9,387 bases of DNA from an uncultured Ruminococcus sp. (GTDB lineage Bacteria > Bacillota > Clostridia > Oscillospirales > Ruminococcaceae). The notes under the pieces were generated by a model that was not told the DNA's origin, made no database searches, and was given only the letters and a program-made list of their open reading frames with translations. The stretch is from positions 1 to 9,387 of the forward strand of contig CAMOEP010000066.1 of the NCBI GenBank assembly GCA_946612185.1, in the 5' to 3' direction. Of the stretch, positions 1 through 4,714 are shown in pieces; position 1 is the stretch's first letter, and each line of letters opens with the position of its first letter. The position numbers and the translations under genes were made by a program.

Positions 1-131
1 TCATGGTATTCACCTCTTTCGCTAAAGTTCCTGTTGTAGATATTATACCACAACTTATCGCAGAATGCAAGGCAAAGAATTATAATTTGCAGAGCAACAG
101 CTTCGGCGTAAGTGATGACAGGTTCAGTCAT
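1..131 (-). CDS. Small ORF, possible membrane peptide, cut by left edge
   Basis: An open frame of 43 codons starts at ATG 131-129 and runs off the left edge without a stop. The start has a strong SD (AGGAGG, 9 nt upstream) inside the repeated module at 135-184. The visible protein begins MTEPVITYAEAVALQ and has a short hydrophobic stretch (about residues 11-24, rich in Ile, Leu, Val, Ala and Cys), followed by an aromatic and charged stretch. It could be a single membrane-spanning or membrane-associated peptide. I do not recognise a family. A good promoter for the next gene lies inside this frame, so the ORF may be short, or its 3' part may double as a regulatory region. Function unknown. Confidence 0.45.
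   Translation of the reverse strand, partial: MTEPVITYAEAVALQIIILCLAFCDKLWYNIYNRNFSERGEYH
42..70 (-). promoter_or_regulatory. Promoter with extended -10 for a gene starting at position 4
   Basis: On the minus strand, TTGCAT (70-65) is followed after 17 nt by TATAAT (47-42), preceded by TGG, which gives an extended -10. Downstream an AGAGGTG ribosome site (17-11) sits 6 nt before an ATG at 4-2. A new gene therefore begins at the left edge, but only its start codon is visible. Its frame differs from that of the ORF at 1-131. The -10 context (GTGGTATAATA) is the same as in the promoter at 1619-1646. Confidence 0.65.
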
Positions 132-134
132 TGG

Positions 135-184
135 TTCTCACCTCCTCAAAGTGGGCATAAGAAAACCGCCTTATTCGGCGGTTT
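135..184 (-). repeat. Hairpin-linker-SD module, copy 1
   Basis: This segment and 1281-1333 share a 21-nt identical core (146-166 and 1293-1313) flanked by similar sequence. Read on the minus strand, each copy runs from a hairpin region through a T-rich linker (TTTTCTTATGCCCACTTTGA) to a GAGGTGAGAA ribosome site and the start codon of the next gene. In this copy the hairpin is intact. The downstream genes are unrelated, so an intergenic control cassette appears to have been duplicated or moved. Confidence 0.75.
159..184 (-). terminator. Intrinsic terminator-like hairpin with stop codon in the loop
   Basis: On the minus strand AAACCGCC (170-163 arm complement, read from 184) pairs perfectly with GGCGGTTT over 8 bp around the 6-nt loop GAATAA, followed by TTTTCTT. 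The TAA in the loop is the stop codon of the gene at 171-386. The T-tract is short, so termination may be partial and the hairpin may act as an attenuator between two genes of the array. Confidence 0.6.
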
Positions 185-386
185 CAAGTACGTCTTTATA
201 TTCGTTTGAAAGTGCTTCGATCTGGTTCTTATACTCTTGGCGAATAGCCTGTTCTTCCTGAACGCCTTCATCAAGTTTAGTGTAATGTCTTCTCCGCTTC
301 ATAAACTCTGAAAATTGTTCCCTATAGTTACTACGAACTATATTTAATTTTGCTTTATATTCTTCAAGCCTTGCGTTTTCGTTCAT
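171..386 (-). CDS. Small charged, probably coiled-coil protein of unknown function
   Basis: The protein has 71 residues from ATG 386-384 and begins MNENARLEEYKAKLNIVRSN. It is highly charged and nearly free of Gly and Pro, and it has spaced hydrophobic residues typical of one long helix or coiled coil, including a basic KRRRHYTK segment. No cysteine motif, signal or membrane segment is visible. A TTG start at 398 would add MVLN. I prefer the ATG because GGTG lies 6 nt before it, although neither start has a good SD. It overlaps the 3' end of the 46-codon ORF at 364-504 by 23 nt in another frame, so translation is probably coupled. Its stop lies in the loop of a terminator-like hairpin. Function unknown. 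Confidence 0.6.
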   Translation of the reverse strand: MNENARLEEYKAKLNIVRSNYREQFSEFMKRRRHYTKLDEGVQEEQAIRQEYKNQIEALSNEYKDVLETAE

Positions 387-504
387 ATTTAACACCAAAC
401 CTTTCGCAAACTCTCCTGACTACTTCATGTTGATAATCTTCATCTTTTATTAGCTTTATTTTTTTTGCTTTGCCAACTAAAGGCGTTAATATCACCAACT
501 TCAT
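364..504 (-). CDS. Small basic protein of 46 residues, unknown function
   Basis: ATG 504-502 begins 2 nt after the TAA of the upstream gene (507), and the frame ends at TGA 366-364. The product starts MKLVILTPLVGKAKK and continues with a KDEDYQHEVVRRVCERFGV helix-like stretch and a basic tail ending KRKA. It fills what would otherwise be the only gap in this part of the array and overlaps the next gene by 23 nt. There is no separate SD, so translation would depend on coupling to the upstream stop. The sensible residue content favours a real gene, but at this length chance cannot be excluded. No family recognised. Confidence 0.5.
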   Translation of the reverse strand: MKLVILTPLVGKAKKIKLIKDEDYQHEVVRRVCERFGVKYERKRKA

Positions 505-506
505 TA

Positions 507-704
507 TTACAGTCGATATATATCATCTATTGGCTCAAAACCGATACCGTTGTTGCAGTTTTCGGGTTTATCCCAATGGTGCATATAGACGTATGTTTCA
601 AATGGGATGCCATCAGGGAAAGCAGTACATTTCCCAAGCTCACCTTTTTCATTTTCAACACGTTCGATTAAGTTTTTGCATCTCAAACATGGATGTAATC
701 CCAT
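507..704 (-). CDS. Small four-cysteine, probably metal-binding protein
   Basis: From ATG 704-702 the product has 65 residues and starts MGLHPCLRCKNLIE. It has a CxxC pair, then a Cys before AFPDGIP, then a fourth Cys before NNGIGFEP. From memory this pattern (CxxC, CxAFPxGIP, a His-rich stretch, xNGIxFEP) belongs to an uncharacterised small protein family common in Firmicutes. The four cysteines suggest zinc binding. I chose this start because AAAAGGAG lies 8 nt upstream and family members start close to the CxxC. The same frame extends to an ATG at 785 that overlaps the upstream stop as ATGA, which would give 92 residues with an acidic N-terminal extension, and this cannot be excluded. Cellular role unknown. 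Confidence 0.7.
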   Translation of the reverse strand: MGLHPCLRCKNLIERVENEKGELGKCTAFPDGIPFETYVYMHHWDKPENCNNGIGFEPIDDIYRL

Positions 705-781
705 TTCATACACTCCTTTTTTGTAAAAAATCGACTGTGATGCTTCTCTATCATCGAAGTCCATTTTATCACTATCTTTTT

Positions 782-1030
782 TCATAGATAAACCCCCGTT
801 TCACTCGTATAATTCTCTATTGAATCTTCAGGGTGTGCCTTGAAATACTTGTCAAGAGTTATTTTTGCCATTGTAGCTGTAACTCTTTTCTGGTCAAGGG
901 GTTCGATATTCTCACCAACAGGAAAAATATCATCAGGATACTTTTCTAAAAAGCCATCGGGGTATGGCTCAGCAAGTTTAGAACGTTCAATTGCTTTCAT
1001 TATATATTTTGGTATAGAACTTGATACCAT
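782..1030 (-). CDS. Small uncharacterised protein
   Basis: The protein has 82 residues from ATG 1030-1028 and begins MVSSSIPKYIMKAIERSKLA. It has Pro- and Asp-rich motifs (EPYPDG, KYPDD) followed by a helical stretch around TATMAKITLDKYFK. It is mildly acidic, with no membrane segment or cysteine. A TTG at 1039 would add three residues, but it touches the SD directly, whereas GGGAG lies 9 nt before the chosen ATG. That SD is formed by the last codons of the upstream gene, whose stop is at 1036-1038. The two genes are thus tightly spaced and probably coupled. I do not recognise a family. Confidence 0.65.
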   Translation of the reverse strand: MVSSSIPKYIMKAIERSKLAEPYPDGFLEKYPDDIFPVGENIEPLDQKRVTATMAKITLDKYFKAHPEDSIENYTSETGVYL

Positions 1031-1035
1031 ACTCT

Positions 1036-1278
1036 TCAACTCCCTTCATAACCTTGCTCATTGCTGGGCGGTAAGTCATCTGTTAATGGAATCCCATAAT
1101 ACGTCAAAGTATCTATAGCTTCATAGGCATTTAATCGTATAGCGTCAAAGCTACCATCTAATTCTATATTGTCAACATCTTCCTTTGTGTACGGATTAGG
1201 ACATTTTGCTATATCATTCCTAAGTTCATTGATTACTTCATCAGTTAGCCACTTAGGTCTTGCAATATTTGATTCCAT
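1036..1278 (-). CDS. Small acidic protein of unknown function
   Basis: The protein has 80 residues from ATG 1278-1276 and begins MESNIARPKWLTDEVINELR. It has about 17 acidic against 6 basic residues, one Cys, and a Pro/Asp/Glu-rich C-terminus. No signal or membrane segment is seen. An in-frame ATG at 1305 exists, but its first nine codons are the repeated module (1281-1333), which supplies the GAGGTG ribosome site 6 nt before the chosen ATG, so the downstream start is much better supported. A 53-nt gap holding the decayed hairpin separates it from the upstream gene. I do not recognise the family; small acidic proteins in arrays include immunity proteins, but nothing here proves that. Confidence 0.65.
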   Translation of the reverse strand: MESNIARPKWLTDEVINELRNDIAKCPNPYTKEDVDNIELDGSFDAIRLNAYEAIDTLTYYGIPLTDDLPPSNEQGYEGS

Positions 1279-1280
1279 AA

Positions 1281-1333
1281 TTCTCACCTCATTCAAAGTG
1301 GGCATAAGAAAACAGCCTTGTTATGTGCGGTTT
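1281..1333 (-). repeat. Hairpin-linker-SD module, copy 2
   Basis: Second copy of the module at 135-184, with an identical 21-nt core at 1293-1313. Here the hairpin arms (AAACCGC and GGCTGTTT on the minus strand) carry a mismatch and a longer loop, so termination should be weaker than in copy 1. The GAGGTGAGAA part provides the ribosome site of the 80-residue gene. The distal end of the module touches the TAA of the upstream gene at 1332-1334. Confidence 0.75.
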
Positions 1334-1598
1334 AATGATCGCAAAGAACGACTTCAAATGTTGAAATTTCATCTAATTGTTTTCCAATCGGCTTGCCATT
1401 TATAATAAAGCCGCCAAGAAATTCGTCAATTGTGTCAAAATAGAAATCACCATTATAATTGTCAATGAGGTAAGCAACATATTTTTTATCAGATTCTTCA
1501 AAAGGACCTTGGTCAACACCGAATTCCTGCTTTCCAATAACACCTATACGTTGGTGTGCGTTCTCACGCATAACTTTGATGATAGCTTCTTCCGTCAT
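1332..1598 (-). CDS. Small acidic protein, first gene of the left array
   Basis: The protein has 88 residues from ATG 1598-1596 and begins MTEEAIIKVMRENAHQRIG. It has about 17 acidic and 8 basic residues. The N-terminal third looks helical, and the rest is rich in aromatic and Gly residues (FYFDTIDEFLGGFIING), suggesting a small alpha/beta fold. No cysteine motif, signal or membrane segment. A GTG at 1607 would add three residues, but AGAGGTG lies 6 nt before the chosen ATG and would overlap that GTG. It is first behind the consensus promoter at 1619-1646, with a leader of only about 14 nt. I do not recognise it. Confidence 0.65.
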   Translation of the reverse strand: MTEEAIIKVMRENAHQRIGVIGKQEFGVDQGPFEESDKKYVAYLIDNYNGDFYFDTIDEFLGGFIINGKPIGKQLDEISTFEVVLCDH

Positions 1599-1618
1599 AA
1601 TGCTCACCTCTTGCGTCT

Positions 1619-1646
1619 ATTATACCACTTTCCCCTGATTTGTCAA
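1619..1646 (-). promoter_or_regulatory. Consensus sigma-A promoter of the small-gene array
   Basis: On the minus strand TTGACA (1646-1641) is followed after 16 nt by TATAAT (1624-1619), preceded by TGG as an extended -10. Both hexamers match the consensus perfectly. The expected start site near 1612 leaves a very short leader with AGAGGTG before the ATG at 1598. This predicts strong transcription of the array; no operator is obvious beside it. Confidence 0.85.
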
Positions 1647-1676
1647 TAGACGAACTGTTAAATCTAAGCCCTCTGA

Positions 1677-1703
1677 ATTGTGCAAGCCGCTATTGTTCAA
1701 GCC
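1677..1703. repeat. Short imperfect direct repeat
   Basis: ATTGTGCAAGCC (1677-1688) and ATTGTTCAAGCC (1692-1703) match at 11 of 12 positions with a 15-nt period. They lie in a GC-rich intergenic stretch between the array promoter and the hairpin after ptsI. No gene is convincing here. It may be part of a dispersed noncoding repeat or a recombination scar. Confidence 0.5.
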
Positions 1704-1744
1704 TGCGTGCCTGCTCCTGGGGTCACTCCCGACGCTCAACAAGC

Positions 1745-1783
1745 ACCGCCCCGCTTCGTGCATACATTACAAAGCGGGGTGGT
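1745..1783 (-). terminator. Strong hairpin downstream of ptsI, probable operon end
   Basis: Arms ACCGCCCCGCTT (1745-1756) and AAGCGGGGTGGT (1772-1783) pair over 12 bp, including one G-T pair in the plus-strand sense, around a 15-nt loop. It begins about 20 nt after the ptsI stop codon. No run of T follows on the minus strand, so it is not a textbook intrinsic terminator. It may work weakly, mark a 3' end by blocking exonucleases, or belong to an intergenic repeat. Confidence 0.55.
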
Positions 1784-1804
1784 TCAGATATTTAGTTCAT
1801 GTTC

Positions 1805-3442
1805 TTATTTAAGCGAAATGCTCCTGACTTTTTCACGCAGAGGGAGAACGAAAGGTGCGGAAACACTAAGTTCGTCGATACCCATTCGCAGGAAAGTTTC
1901 AGTGAGCGACGTATCAGCAGCAAGTTCTCCGCAGATGCCTATCCATGCGCCATGTTCGTGGGCATTCTTTGCAGCAAGTTCTATCAGCCGGAGTATTGCT
2001 TCATGATGTGTGTCGATGAACGGTTCAAGTTTTGCGTTCTGTCTGTCGCAGGCAAGTGTGTACTGCGTGAGATCGTTCGTTCCGACGCTGAAAAAGTCCA
2101 CCATAGCCGCAAGTCTGTCGCTTATGATAGCAGCCGCAGGAGTTTCTATCATGATACCAGTCTCAACACTGTCGGAGAAAGGCACTCCCTCAGCAGCAAG
2201 TTCGCTTTTTGCCTGTTCACAGGCTGCAAGGCACTTTTCCACATCGGAAACGGAATTTATCATCGGGAACATTATTCCTAAGCTGCCATATACTGATGCA
2301 CGGTAAAGCGCTCTGAGCTGTGTCCGGAATATCTCAGGGCGTGTCAGGCAGATGCGTACAGCACGCAGACCCAGCGCAGGATTATCCTCCTTGTCAAGAC
2401 CGAAGTAGTCTATCTGCTTGTCAGCGCCGATATCAAGTGTACGGATAATTACCTTTTTGCCTGCCATACTCTCCAGTACCTTTTTGTATGCACGGAACTG
2501 CTGTTCCTCGTCAGGGTAGTCATTGCTTTCCAGGTAAAGGAATTCGCTTCGGAAAAGTCCTATACCGCCTGCATCGTTTGCAAGAACAGCACCTATTCCG
2601 TCTACTCCGCCGATATTGGCATAGATTTTGATGCTTGTGCCGTCCTTAGTGATATTCTCCTTGCCTTTGAGTTCCTGCAGGAGTGCCTTTTTATGAGTGT
2701 CCTCCTGCTGTTTTTTGGTATACTGCTGAACAGTCGATTCATCAGGATCAATGATGACCGTACCTGTATGACCGTCAACTATAAGCTGAACGCCGTCTTC
2801 AAGCTCATTCAGGAACTCCTCACCAATGCCTATAACAGCCGGGATATTCATATTGCGTGCAAGTATCGCCGTATGGGAATTTGCTGAACCGTATGCTGTT
2901 ACGAATGCAAGCACCTTATCCTTGTCAAGCGCAACTGTCTCACTGGGAGCAAGGTCATCTGCACAGACGATCATACATTCCTCCGCCTGATGTTCAGACT
3001 TCTCACAGTCTGAGAGACAGGCGATGATACGATTGGATATATCACGAACGTCAGCCGATCGTGCCTGCATATATGAATCTTCCATAGATGCGAACATTTC
3101 AGCGAAAGTGTCAGAAGTTACTGCAACAGCGTATTCTGCATTGACCGACTGTGTTTCAATGATGCCCTTTATGGAGTCGTTGTAGTCATCGTCCTCGATC
3201 ATCATCATGTGAATATCGAATATCTGTGCATTAGTCTCGCCCACTTCTCTGAGTGCCTTTTCGTATATACCGGAGAGCTGTTCTATCGCCATAGCTTTAG
3301 CAGCTTCAAGGCGTTCAAGTTCAGCCGCAGTATCATCGACACGAATCCGGCGGACGTGTGCCTCCTGCCTCTTAAAAACCTGCGCTCTGCCGACTGCTAC
3401 TGCTCCGTAAACGCCTTTGCCCTTAAAAATTCTCATTGCCAT
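1805..3442 (-). CDS. ptsI: Phosphoenolpyruvate-protein phosphotransferase (Enzyme I)
   Basis: Cytoplasmic Enzyme I takes phosphate from PEP and passes it to HPr, the first step of the PTS. The 545-residue protein has the N-terminal HPr-binding/phosphohistidine region (1-230) with the active site GSANSHTAILAR, phosphorylated His190. The PEP-binding barrel follows with GGIGLFRSEFLY (292-303), IIRTLDIGADK (332-342), ETPAAA (433-438), SVGTNDLTQY (452-461) and the catalytic Cys504 in CGELAAD. Usual length is about 570 residues; this one stops right after APFVLPLREKVRSISLK, so the terminal helical segment of E. coli and Bacillus EI is missing, with no continuation in another frame nearby. The start ATG 3442 has GGAGG 9 nt upstream, in the 19-nt gap after ptsH. 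It is the last gene of the sucrose operon. Confidence 0.95.
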   Translation of the reverse strand: MAMRIFKGKGVYGAVAVGRAQVFKRQEAHVRRIRVDDTAAELERLEAAKAMAIEQLSGIYEKALREVGETNAQIFDIHMMMIEDDDYNDSIKGIIETQSVNAEYAVAVTSDTFAEMFASMEDSYMQARSADVRDISNRIIACLSDCEKSEHQAEECMIVCADDLAPSETVALDKDKVLAFVTAYGSANSHTAILARNMNIPAVIGIGEEFLNELEDGVQLIVDGHTGTVIIDPDESTVQQYTKKQQEDTHKKALLQELKGKENITKDGTSIKIYANIGGVDGIGAVLANDAGGIGLFRSEFLYLESNDYPDEEQQFRAYKKVLESMAGKKVIIRTLDIGADKQIDYFGLDKEDNPALGLRAVRICLTRPEIFRTQLRALYRASVYGSLGIMFPMINSVSDVEKCLAACEQAKSELAAEGVPFSDSVETGIMIETPAAAIISDRLAAMVDFFSVGTNDLTQYTLACDRQNAKLEPFIDTHHEAILRLIELAAKNAHEHGAWIGICGELAADTSLTETFLRMGIDELSVSAPFVLPLREKVRSISLK

Positions 3443-3461
3443 AGTCCGCCGCCTCCGTTCG

Positions 3462-3722
3462 TCAGAGATTTTCGGTCATAAACTCAAGGACAGCCTTTTC
3501 AGCCTTATCTTCGTCGCCGCCCTCAACGGTAAAAGTAACTGTATCGCCGCACTTTATGCCTAATCCCATAAGCATCATAAGCTTTGCAGCATTAACAGCC
3601 TTTCCGTTCTTTTCGATAGTTACAACTGTGCCTTCCAGACCCTTGACCAGCTTAACGAGACATCCGGCAGGTCTTGCGTGGATACCCTGTGCGTCCTTGA
3701 TAGTGTAGGTGAATTTTTTCAT
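3462..3722 (-). CDS. ptsH: HPr phosphocarrier protein, regulatory Ser46 replaced by Lys
   Basis: This small cytoplasmic carrier moves phosphate from Enzyme I to the IIA domain of ScrA. At 86 residues it has the normal HPr length. The active site GIHARPAG carries phospho-His15 and Arg17. The second conserved region reads NGKAVNAAKLMMLMGLGIK (39-57). Aligned with Bacillus NGKTVNLKSIMGVMSLGI, the Ser46 phosphorylated by HPr kinase is Lys47 here (codon AAG at 3584-3582). It should therefore carry sugar phosphorylation but not act as the Ser-phosphorylated corepressor of CcpA. The start ATG 3722 has AAAGGAAG 7 nt upstream, inside the end of scrK, 4 nt after its stop. It lies between scrK and ptsI, so expression should follow sucrose induction. 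Confidence 0.95.
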   Translation of the reverse strand: MKKFTYTIKDAQGIHARPAGCLVKLVKGLEGTVVTIEKNGKAVNAAKLMMLMGLGIKCGDTVTFTVEGGDEDKAEKAVLEFMTENL

Positions 3723-3726
3723 AAGA

Positions 3727-4713
3727 TTACTTCCTTTCCGTGTATGGTTTATTATGTTTCATCTGCGTACCTGTCGGGTATGATGATATTGCTCCTGCTG
3801 ACTGTACGCTTATTGAACAAAATCTGTTGGAGAAGTCCAGCGCAGTTTTAAGCTGTTCCTGACTGATCGCTTCAAGCTTATCCAAAGTCACACCGCTGCT
3901 GCACAGCTTCCACAAAAACGAGCCAATAAAGCCGTCCCCTGCACCGGTGGTATCAGTCGCTTTAACTTTCCTTCCTTCCGAAAACGCCGTGCATTTCTTA
4001 GTGAAAGCATATGCGCCGCCGCTTCCGCAGGTATATACTATCAGCCTGACGCTGCCTGTAAACAGTTTCACAAGCGCCTTTTGTATATCGTTCTCGCCGG
4101 TTATGAAACCGAGTTCCTCGTCTGAGATCTTTACGATGTCCGCAAGAGGTATAAAGCTTGTCACCGTCTGTCTCAGGGCTTCACGGCTGTCCCATAGCTG
4201 AAACCGCAGATTCGGATCAAAGCTGACTATCGAGCCGCTTTTTCTCGCTGCTGTTATTGCCGCCATATGAGCCTGCCGCATTGGTGAATCTACAAGATCA
4301 ACGCTGCAAAAGTGAAGCGCATAAGCCTGGTCAAAATACTCCTCACGAACCTTTTCAGGCGAGTATAGCATATCCGCCGAGGGCTTGCGGTAAAAGGAAA
4401 ACGTCCTGCTGCCGTCTGCTCCGAGACTTACAAATGCAAGTGCAGTGTTCGCCTTGTCGGTCAGACTTATGCAGCTTATGTCGATGCCGCAGCCTTCAAG
4501 TTCATGCAGTATCTTGTGACCGAAGGGATCGTCGCCAAGCTGTGTCAGAAGCCGTGATCTGCCGCCCAGTTTTGTGAACGCACCACATACATTGGCAGGT
4601 GCGCCGCCCAGCTTTGGCGAAAATGCCCCAACATCTCCAAAAGCGCAGCCCGTCTTGTCAGGGATAAAATCAATAAGTGCCTCGCCTATCGCAACAAGCA
4701 TATCCTTTTCCAC
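3727..4713 (-). CDS. scrK: Fructokinase, PfkB/ribokinase family
   Basis: Phosphorylates the fructose released by ScrB, using ATP, to give fructose-6-phosphate in the cytoplasm. The 328 residues carry both PfkB signatures: the N-terminal sugar-binding GGAPANV (36-42) and the C-terminal DTTGAGDGF (254-262), whose Asp260 is the catalytic base in the family, plus DPNLR (166-170) seen in fructokinases. The start is GTG 4713-4711, with GGAGGTG 7 nt upstream and a single base separating it from the scrB stop; the internal ATG at 4701 has a worse-spaced SD. The C-terminus ends GAISSYPTG as in sucrose-operon fructokinases, followed by a short basic tail. Position between a sucrose-6-phosphate hydrolase and HPr supports fructose over other sugars; specificity is inferred, not proved. 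Confidence 0.92.
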   Translation of the reverse strand: MEKDMLVAIGEALIDFIPDKTGCAFGDVGAFSPKLGGAPANVCGAFTKLGGRSRLLTQLGDDPFGHKILHELEGCGIDISCISLTDKANTALAFVSLGADGSRTFSFYRKPSADMLYSPEKVREEYFDQAYALHFCSVDLVDSPMRQAHMAAITAARKSGSIVSFDPNLRFQLWDSREALRQTVTSFIPLADIVKISDEELGFITGENDIQKALVKLFTGSVRLIVYTCGSGGAYAFTKKCTAFSEGRKVKATDTTGAGDGFIGSFLWKLCSSGVTLDKLEAISQEQLKTALDFSNRFCSISVQSAGAISSYPTGTQMKHNKPYTERK

Positions 4714-4714
4714 T

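Noticed and set aside
1036..1305. Longer start at 1305 for the 80-residue protein
   Set aside because: The extra nine codons are the repeated intergenic module, including the ribosome site for the downstream ATG.
135..1333. CRISPR array suggested by repeats
   Set aside because: There are only two copies 1.1 kb apart with genes between them; no regular spacers.
1620..1763. Minus-strand frame of 47 codons (ATG at 1763) ending in the array's -10 box
   Set aside because: It has no SD, runs through the hairpin arm, the direct repeat and the promoter, and its repeated GLNNSGLHNS segment simply reflects the DNA repeat.
1799..2281. Plus-strand frame of 160 codons
   Set aside because: It lies fully opposite ptsI, which has all catalytic motifs in the minus-strand frame, and has no protein-like features.
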